Origin: Neorhizobium galegae
GTDB taxonomy: Bacteria > Pseudomonadota > Alphaproteobacteria > Rhizobiales > Rhizobiaceae
NCBI RefSeq assembly: GCF_017877135.1
Contig: NZ_JAGIPH010000006.1
Coordinates: forward strand, 248,001-312,000
Direction of reading: 5' to 3'
Length of the DNA stretch: 64,000 bases
The notes beneath the pieces were generated by a model. That model saw only the letters and a program-made list of their open reading frames with translations. It was not told the origin of the DNA and made no database searches. The position numbers and the translations under genes were made by a program. Positions 58,538 to 64,000 of the stretch are shown here, one piece after another; position 1 is the stretch's first letter; every line of letters begins with the position of its first letter.

Positions 58538-59491
58538 ATGGGAACTCTTGCTCTGGCCATTCATGGCGGCTGCGGCGTGATGGCAAAGCTCGACCTCAGC
58601 GAGGAGGAATGGGCCGCCGCGCGGGTCGATCTCGGCCGCGCCCTGAAGGCCGGGTGGGATGTTCTGACCTCAGGCGGTTCGGCGCTCGACGCGGTCGAGG
58701 CAGCCGTGGTCGTCATGGAGGACAGCCCGCACTTCAATGCCGGCTACGGCGCTGCACTCAATACCGAAGGTCGGCATGAACTCGATGCGTCGATCATGGA
58801 TGGCAGGACGCTGGAAGCTGGCGCAGTCACGCTCGTGCGGCGCATCCGCAATCCGGTAAAGGCTGCCCGCAAGATCATGGAGCATGGCGATGCGCTTCTT
58901 CTGGGTGGGCCGGCAGCGGATGCCTTTGCCGAACAGGCGGGGCTTGCGATGGTGGAACCGGACTACTTCACCACCGAACGGCGCACAAAAGCGCTTGCGG
59001 CGATGAAGGCGCATGCGGCGGCGGGCACGGCGGCAAAGGCAAGCGAAGCGGAGAAGCATGGCACGGTCGGTGCGGTTGCGCTGGACGGTGAGGGGCATCT
59101 TGCGGCCGCCACCTCGACCGGTGGCTATAACAACAAGCCGGATGGCCGCATCGGCGATACGCCGATCATCGGGGCGGGCACCTATGCGCGCGACGGCGCC
59201 TGCGCCGTTTCCGGAACCGGCAAGGGCGAATATTTCATGCGCTATGCCGTTGGACACGAAGTCGCCAGCCGCATCGCCTATCTGGGTGAAAGTCTTGAAG
59301 CTGCGGCCGCCAAGGTCATCCAGCACGACCTGAAGCAGCATGACGTCGGCGCCGGTCTCGTCGCTGTCGGCGCCGATGGATCGATCACCGCCCCCTACAA
59401 CACGGATGGCATGTTTCGCGGCTGGGTCACGCCGGAGGGCGACTTCTATGTCGCGACCCATGCGCAGGTGTTTCACGTCCAGCCGGAATAA
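58538..59491 (+). CDS. iaaA: Isoaspartyl peptidase/L-asparaginase (Ntn hydrolase)
   Basis: A 317-residue Ntn-hydrolase precursor. Self-cleavage would occur before T176 in HGTVGAVA to expose the nucleophile threonine. Other family features are FNAGYGAALN and GRIGDTPIIGAGTYA. It hydrolyses beta-aspartyl (isoaspartyl) dipeptides and asparagine. The ATG at 58538 is chosen over the long frame from 58466. It follows the terminator of the binding-protein gene, so it may have its own promoter or rely on read-through. It fits uptake of isoaspartyl or asparagine-type compounds. Confidence 0.9.
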   Translation: MGTLALAIHGGCGVMAKLDLSEEEWAAARVDLGRALKAGWDVLTSGGSALDAVEAAVVVMEDSPHFNAGYGAALNTEGRHELDASIMDGRTLEAGAVTLVRRIRNPVKAARKIMEHGDALLLGGPAADAFAEQAGLAMVEPDYFTTERRTKALAAMKAHAAAGTAAKASEAEKHGTVGAVALDGEGHLAAATSTGGYNNKPDGRIGDTPIIGAGTYARDGACAVSGTGKGEYFMRYAVGHEVASRIAYLGESLEAAAAKVIQHDLKQHDVGAGLVAVGADGSITAPYNTDGMFRGWVTPEGDFYVATHAQVFHVQPE

Positions 59492-59547
59492 GGGCCGGCG
59501 AGACGAGGAAGCGACCGGGGACGCCTCTCAAGGCGTCCCCGCCGCTG

Positions 59548-60294
59548 TCACTTGCCGCCATCGACGCTGATGATCTGGCCGGAGATCCAGCTTGCATGCT
59601 CGCTGGCGAAGAACATCACCATGGCGGCGATATCCTCGGCGCTGCCAAGTCGCTTCAGCGCGATGTTGTTGACGAGCCGCTGTTGTCCGTCTTCGCCCAT
59701 GGCCTCCCATTGGCGCTCCGTTGCCGGATTGGACCGCACGAAGCCCGGCGCGACATTGTTGACGGTGATGTTGAAGGGGCCGAGCTCATGGGCGAGCTGA
59801 CGGGTCAGCCCGATCTGGCCGGCCTTGGCGCTGGCATAGGACTGGATGCCGGTGAGTGAAATGCCGAGCCCGGCGCCGCTGGAGATGTTGATGATGCGGC
59901 CGGACCGTTTCGTCTTCATGGCAGGCGCAACCGCCTGCGCCATGAAGAAGGCGCCCGACAGGTTGACGTCGAGAATGGCCTGCCAGTCGCTCTCGCTGAT
60001 CTCCTCGATCGGGCGCCCGACCTGGCCGCGCACGCCGCCGGCATTGTTGACGAGAATATCGACGGCGCCGAAGGAGGGGACCAGGGCGTGAACGTCGGCC
60101 CGATTGCCGACATCGAGACTATGGGCAGTGGTATGCGCGCCGCAAAGCGCGACCGTCTCTTCAAGCCCGGCTTCGTTCACGTCGCATGCGTGGACGCGGG
60201 CGCCGCGGCTTGCAAATCCCTGGGCAATGGCCCGCCCGAAGCCGTGGGCCGCTCCGGTGACGACGACGATCTTCCCCTCGAATGAAATGTTCAT
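59548..60294 (-). CDS. Short-chain dehydrogenase/reductase (SDR)
   Basis: A 248-residue classical SDR: cofactor motif TGAAHGFG (13-20), NNAG, active-site Ser in INISSGAG and YASAK. It probably oxidises or reduces a hydroxy/keto compound of unknown identity. Its start overlaps the stop of the PanE-like gene by four bases. A role in the same operon as the GntR regulator and reductase is likely. Confidence 0.87.
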   Translation of the reverse strand: MNISFEGKIVVVTGAAHGFGRAIAQGFASRGARVHACDVNEAGLEETVALCGAHTTAHSLDVGNRADVHALVPSFGAVDILVNNAGGVRGQVGRPIEEISESDWQAILDVNLSGAFFMAQAVAPAMKTKRSGRIINISSGAGLGISLTGIQSYASAKAGQIGLTRQLAHELGPFNITVNNVAPGFVRSNPATERQWEAMGEDGQQRLVNNIALKRLGSAEDIAAMVMFFASEHASWISGQIISVDGGK

Positions 60295-61310
60295 GCGCCG
60301 GCCTTCCCGAGTTCTTCCAGATTGGCAAGATCGAGCGGACGCTGGCCCTCTTCGATCTCATGGATCATGTCGACCAGTCTTGCCACCATGGGGGTCGCGA
60401 CGCGCGAATCCCGGCCGATGGCGACGACGGGCAGGACCTGCGCATCCACCTCCGTCTTGCGCTTGCGCACCGCCAGATCCCGCCAGATGCCGGAATGGGA
60501 TTTCAGTGAGCGGCGGTTATGCGCGACCATGTCGTCAAAGGAGCGATCGGTCTCCTGTTGCTGCGCAAGCGGGCCGAACGCCGAGGGATTGAAGCCGTCG
60601 AAGGCTTCGGGCGTGATGTTGTTGATGGCTGCGACGGTTGCCACCTCCAGCGCGAGCCTTCTGAGGATCGGGCGTGCGACCGGGTTGTCGAGAACATCCG
60701 CGATGCTGTCATTGGTGAGGGCCGTGCCGAACAGCAGCGCCCCGTAGACCATCTTGCCCCAGAGGAAGCCCCAGATGTTGTTGGTGATCAGCGCCTTCGG
60801 TTCGAACTGCTTCAGCAGGTCGTAGATTTCCTCGGCGCGATCGGAGAACCGCCCATCGAGTTCGCCGATGACGACTGCGCCGTGGCCGCTATAGTGGACG
60901 AGGCCCGGCTCCAGGTAATCGGCGCCGAAATTGACGAAGCAACCGACGACGCGATGTTCACCGACGATGCGCGCGATCACCTGTTCGTTCAGGCCATTCT
61001 GGGCGGAGACCACATAGCCATCCGAGGACAGATGCTGCACCAGCGCCTGCGTCGCAGCTTCCGTGTGATGCGCCTTTACGCAGAGGTAGATCCGTTCGTA
61101 TTGCCCTTCCAGTTCGGCTGGCATGCAGGCTTTGGCCGGGAAAGTGCCTTCGAAAATCGGCCCGGCGATGCGCAGACCACCAGCATTGATGGCATCCACA
61201 TGGTCCTTTGCGGTATCGACGAAGATCACCTCCTCACCGGCGCGCAGGAACGCCGCCCCCAGCGTGCCGCCGATGGCGCCCGCTCCCCAGATCACGATCG
61301 GCTGGCTCAT
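60291..61310 (-). CDS. Ketopantoate reductase-family protein (PanE/ApbA-like)
   Basis: A 339-residue two-domain reductase: N-terminal Rossmann motif IWGAGAIGGTLG, and a C-terminal helical domain with KMVYGALLFGTALTND, the region of the catalytic Lys in PanE. It is unlikely to be the housekeeping pantothenate enzyme because of its operon; a keto-acid reductase role is more plausible. The ATG at 61310 shares one base with the upstream stop (TGATG). Confidence 0.83.
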   Translation of the reverse strand: MSQPIVIWGAGAIGGTLGAAFLRAGEEVIFVDTAKDHVDAINAGGLRIAGPIFEGTFPAKACMPAELEGQYERIYLCVKAHHTEAATQALVQHLSSDGYVVSAQNGLNEQVIARIVGEHRVVGCFVNFGADYLEPGLVHYSGHGAVVIGELDGRFSDRAEEIYDLLKQFEPKALITNNIWGFLWGKMVYGALLFGTALTNDSIADVLDNPVARPILRRLALEVATVAAINNITPEAFDGFNPSAFGPLAQQQETDRSFDDMVAHNRRSLKSHSGIWRDLAVRKRKTEVDAQVLPVVAIGRDSRVATPMVARLVDMIHEIEEGQRPLDLANLEELGKAGA

Positions 61311-62329
61311 CAAGTCGCTTCCTTCTCTAATAGATCTGACTGTAAATGGTCGGCCTGGCCCGGCCGTGGCGCCTGGCCTGCCAGACGCAAGGCGGGCAGG
61401 ATGATCCGCTCGATATCTGCGGTGTCGGGTGAGTGACGGTATTCGATGCCCGGCATGTCCGGGGCGATCTCAGCCAAGACGTCTTCCGCCCCGGTTGCGA
61501 ACACCAGCACCGTGGCCTTGGAGATCATCGCTGCCAGATCGGGACTGTCGAGGGTATCGGCTATCACGTCGGCGACATGCGGGGCAAAGCGGGTCACGCC
61601 GCTCTTGAGGATCGGCAGGAATTCGGGAAAGCGGGAGACGGCTGCGATGCGAGCGAGCGAATCCAGCGCGGCCAGCGCTTGCCGGGTGTCCTGCGAGGGC
61701 GTGAAGCGGATCGCCACCACGCGGGTGTCGGGCAGGAGCGCTTCGACCTGCTGCTGCTTGTTGACGAAGGTCACCACAAGATCCGCCGTGCCGGCACGCG
61801 CGCGCAGTGCCGGGTCGTTTTCGAGGGCGGACACGGTTGCCGGCTCGACGATCGCATCCGGCCCAAGGTGGTCGGCGATGAAGCGGGCGTAGCTTTCGGT
61901 CGCATCGCGGAACAGGCCGACCATGAGGATGCGCCGCCTGCCGTCACGGGCGCTGCCTTGCGAAACGCGTCCGCCGATGAGAGCCATCAGGTCCGCCGAG
62001 CGCATGCCGAGCTTGCGGCTCTGCTCGATCAGGGCGTCGATCTTTCCGTAGAGCATCGACAGCTCGCCGACGGGCGGTGCCGGCCGCTGCTGGCGCTCGC
62101 TGACAAAGGTGCCTGCCCCCGGTCGTGTCTCGACGAGGCCGGCGGCTTTGAGGTCGGCATAGACCTGAGCGACCGTCATCGGCGCGACGCCCAGCGTTTC
62201 CGCCAACTCCCGCACGGAGGGAAGCGTCTCTCCGGGCGCCAACTCGCCGCAACTGATCCCGTACTCGATCAGGCCGTGAAGCTGGCTGCGCAACGGCACC
62301 GGCAATGTACGATCAATGGTGAGCTGCAT
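61310..62329 (-). CDS. GntR-family regulator with a large C-terminal effector domain
   Basis: A 339-residue regulator. The winged helix (about 1-75) is of the YtrA/HutC-like kind (LPSVRELAETLGVAPMTVAQVY). Residues 115-310 are unlike FCD or UTRA domains and look like a two-lobed ligand domain (RRILMVGLFRDATESYARFI, then ADLVVTFVNKQQQV). The ATG at 62329 is 14 bases from a 26-base palindrome, so autoregulation is probable. It heads an operon with the reductase and SDR. Confidence 0.83.
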   Translation of the reverse strand: MQLTIDRTLPVPLRSQLHGLIEYGISCGELAPGETLPSVRELAETLGVAPMTVAQVYADLKAAGLVETRPGAGTFVSERQQRPAPPVGELSMLYGKIDALIEQSRKLGMRSADLMALIGGRVSQGSARDGRRRILMVGLFRDATESYARFIADHLGPDAIVEPATVSALENDPALRARAGTADLVVTFVNKQQQVEALLPDTRVVAIRFTPSQDTRQALAALDSLARIAAVSRFPEFLPILKSGVTRFAPHVADVIADTLDSPDLAAMISKATVLVFATGAEDVLAEIAPDMPGIEYRHSPDTADIERIILPALRLAGQAPRPGQADHLQSDLLEKEAT

Positions 62330-62342
62330 GGCTATCGCCGGA

Positions 62343-62368
62343 TATCGTATCAATTGATTGATACGATA
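62343..62368. promoter_or_regulatory. Perfect 12-bp-arm palindrome, probable GntR operator
   Basis: TATCGTATCAAT, spacer TG, ATTGATACGATA. Both arms match over all 12 bases. It sits just before the gntR start, where a bound dimer would overlap the -10 region of a candidate minus-strand promoter (TTGACC at 62389-62394). Confidence 0.8.
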
Positions 62369-62553
62369 CTCTCATCGGAAGCGATATCGGTCAAGGTTTC
62401 TGCGCAGCTGATGGCTGCCAATCAGGGATTTGCCCCATATTGTATCTATAGACTAGAACGGTTGGTGATTGGCGACGTTCAGCATTCGCAATTCAGGCTG
62501 AAATCACACCTGCTCCAGCAAGGCCCGCTCTGTCTCCTCAACGACAAGGCGGC

Positions 62554-62581
62554 GATCGGACCTCCGGGGAGAGGCCCGATC
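62554..62581. terminator. Hairpin after the hydantoinase-family gene
   Basis: GATCGGACCTC pairs with GAGGCCCGATC with one mismatch around a six-base loop. It lies 27 bases after the stop of the minus-strand gene at 62608 and probably ends that transcript. The remaining gap to the GntR gene (62369-62553) shows nothing else distinct except the promoter-like bases noted above. Confidence 0.5.
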
Positions 62582-62607
62582 ACTGTCAGCGGATAAAAGG
62601 CCGCGAC

Positions 62608-64000
62608 CTAGGACGCGATATCGCCGATGACGCGCACGCGCACGCGCCGCGCGCCGCCGGGGAGGTAAGCGATCGGGATATCCTCCACTTCCAGCGTCTT
62701 GAGGCTGCCGCGCAGAGCGCCCGAGGCAATGGCTGCGTCCTGTGCAGCCCCCTCTGCCGCCGCCAGTGCCGCGTCGCGGCTCATGCCGGAAAACACCTGA
62801 TCGACCTCGCCCGAGACCTGCGCCATGGCAGCGCCCAGCGCATTGGCGACACCGGCATTCTCCACCCGCACCACTTCCGAGGCGCCCGGCACCTTGTCCG
62901 GGATCAGGAAGGCGCCGCCGCCGACGGCGATCAGCGGCACATCCTCGGCAGAGGTCTTCATCCGATCGAAATTGTCGGCCACCATCTCGCTGATCCTTGC
63001 GAGCGTCGCCCGCACGAGACCCGCGTCGAGCCCTTTCACCCGGTCCCGGTCGCCCATCTCGACGATACCGGCGGCGACCGCGATATCGGAAGTGGTGAGC
63101 GTCGAGCCGCCGAACACTTTTGCTTCGGTGAGAATGCGGTAGCCGACGGAGCGCGGGCCGATCGCGCCGGTTTCCGGGTTGATGATGGTGCCGCCGCCAA
63201 GGGCGATTGGCAGCAGATCCGGCATGCGGAACAGCGTGCGCACGCCGCCGATATGGACGATGTTGTTGGCCTCGCGCGGGAAGCCGCCGATGAGGCAACC
63301 GATATCGGAGGTGGTGCCGCCGACATCCACCACCATGGCATTTTCGAGCCCGGTGAGGAAGGCGGCGCCGCGCATGGAATTGGTCGGGCCAGAGGCAAAG
63401 CTGTGCACAGGATTGGCCGCCGCGACATCCGCAAGCGCCACCGTGCCGTCGTTCTGCGTGAGATAGAAGGGGGCGGTCACGCCGATCTCCGACAGTGCAT
63501 CGGCAAAGGCCTGCACCGTCGTCTTGCCCAGCGATTGCAGCGCGGCATTCAGGATTGCGACGTTTTCCCGCTCCAGAAGGCCGATGCGGCCGAGCGTGTG
63601 GGAAAGCGTGATCTTCGCATCCGGAATGACGGAGCGGACGATTTCTGCAGCCCGCACCTCGCATTCGGTGGTCAGCGGCGAGAAGGTGGCGGAGATCGCA
63701 ATCGAGGTGATGCCGGCATCGCGGATGCGCATCGCGGCATCGCGGATTTCATCCGGGTTCATCGGCACCAGCGGGCTGCCGTCATATTCGTGCCCGCCAT
63801 GCACCATGACGATCATCGGATCGACAGCGTCGTAGAGGTCGCGCGGCCAGTCGCACATGGGTGGCAGCGAGCGGCCGGTCGGCAGCGCCACGCGGATTGC
63901 CGCCACCCGCTCCAGACGGGCGCGCTCCACCACGGCATTGGTGAAATGCGTGGTGCCGATCATTACCGCATCAACGGCGATACCGGCCGCGGCGGGCGCG
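62608..64000 (-). CDS. Hydantoinase/oxoprolinase family subunit A, partial
   Basis: The frame runs off the window end; 464 residues are visible, about two thirds of a typical HyuA subunit. The ATP-binding fold of the family is evident in VVDVGGTTSDIG and LGGGTIINPETG, and VIPDAKITLSHTLG matches the N-terminal half. The upstream part (VDAVMIGTTHFTNAV) continues past 64000. These enzymes open cyclic amides such as hydantoins or 5-oxoproline, or carboxylate ketones, with ATP. A HyuB partner may lie outside the window. The final gene fits the amide theme of the preceding 13 kb. Confidence 0.85.
   Translation of the reverse strand, partial: APAAAGIAVDAVMIGTTHFTNAVVERARLERVAAIRVALPTGRSLPPMCDWPRDLYDAVDPMIVMVHGGHEYDGSPLVPMNPDEIRDAAMRIRDAGITSIAISATFSPLTTECEVRAAEIVRSVIPDAKITLSHTLGRIGLLERENVAILNAALQSLGKTTVQAFADALSEIGVTAPFYLTQNDGTVALADVAAANPVHSFASGPTNSMRGAAFLTGLENAMVVDVGGTTSDIGCLIGGFPREANNIVHIGGVRTLFRMPDLLPIALGGGTIINPETGAIGPRSVGYRILTEAKVFGGSTLTTSDIAVAAGIVEMGDRDRVKGLDAGLVRATLARISEMVADNFDRMKTSAEDVPLIAVGGGAFLIPDKVPGASEVVRVENAGVANALGAAMAQVSGEVDQVFSGMSRDAALAAAEGAAQDAAIASGALRGSLKTLEVEDIPIAYLPGGARRVRVRVIGDIAS

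Noticed and set aside
60291..61310. Housekeeping pantothenate gene panE
   Set aside because: The PanE-like fold is clear, but coupling with a GntR regulator and an SDR in a catabolic cluster argues for another keto-acid substrate.

Overview
The window reads as a high-GC alphaproteobacterial chromosome, chromid or megaplasmid segment, most probably from Rhizobiaceae (Agrobacterium/Rhizobium-like). The reasons are the density of ABC and TRAP importers in ATGA-coupled operons, the sugar-acid catabolic genes, and the FCD-type GntR regulators. This is judged from gene content, not from a database search. Fifty-five protein genes are called, two of them cut by the window ends. I see no rRNA, tRNA, insertion sequence, phage gene or CRISPR array.

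Layout. 1-1393: end of an RbbA/YhhJ-type ABC exporter. 1406-7047: an inositol-monophosphatase and a glycerophosphodiester phosphodiesterase (minus strand), divergent from a three-gene Fe3+-type ABC importer. 7120-16168: a two-component system facing an RbsABC-type sugar importer, followed by an SMP-30 lactonase and a XylX-like 2-keto-3-deoxypentonate dehydratase. Together these suggest an oxidative, non-phosphorylating pentose route. 16237-20151: an EamA transporter, an MFS transporter and an ArsB/NhaD-type permease. 20185-26132: a TetR repressor facing an RND efflux operon with two different lipoprotein adaptors. 26227-31394: an Ugp-type ABC importer with a GpdQ-like phosphodiesterase.

31596-50774 is a sugar-acid catabolic block. 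It has a GntR regulator, a peptide-type ABC importer, mannonate dehydratase ManD, two more enolase-superfamily enzymes, two further GntR regulators (one with two winged-helix domains), a TRAP importer, an idonate-dehydrogenase-like enzyme, UxuA and UxuB. The block fits uptake of uronates, aldonates or their oligomers and conversion towards 2-keto-3-deoxygluconate.

50867-64000 is an amide/imide-type cluster: a NodB-fold hydrolase of the PgdA/imidase type, a peptide-type ABC importer, a creatininase-family amidohydrolase, a MarR regulator coupled to the binding protein, an isoaspartyl peptidase, an SDR, a ketopantoate-reductase-like enzyme, a GntR regulator with a long effector domain, and a hydantoinase/oxoprolinase subunit running off the end. 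I find no described pathway with this combination. A route for cyclic-imide or isoaspartyl compounds is the most coherent hypothesis, and it is the best candidate here for an undescribed system.

Regulatory DNA is unusually legible: three repeats at 21-bp spacing before the sugar operon (9163-9222), a TetR operator (20845-20858), palindromes facing GntR genes (32334-32356, 43197-43219, 62343-62368), paired MarR sites (56206-56271), and several hairpin terminators at convergent gene ends.
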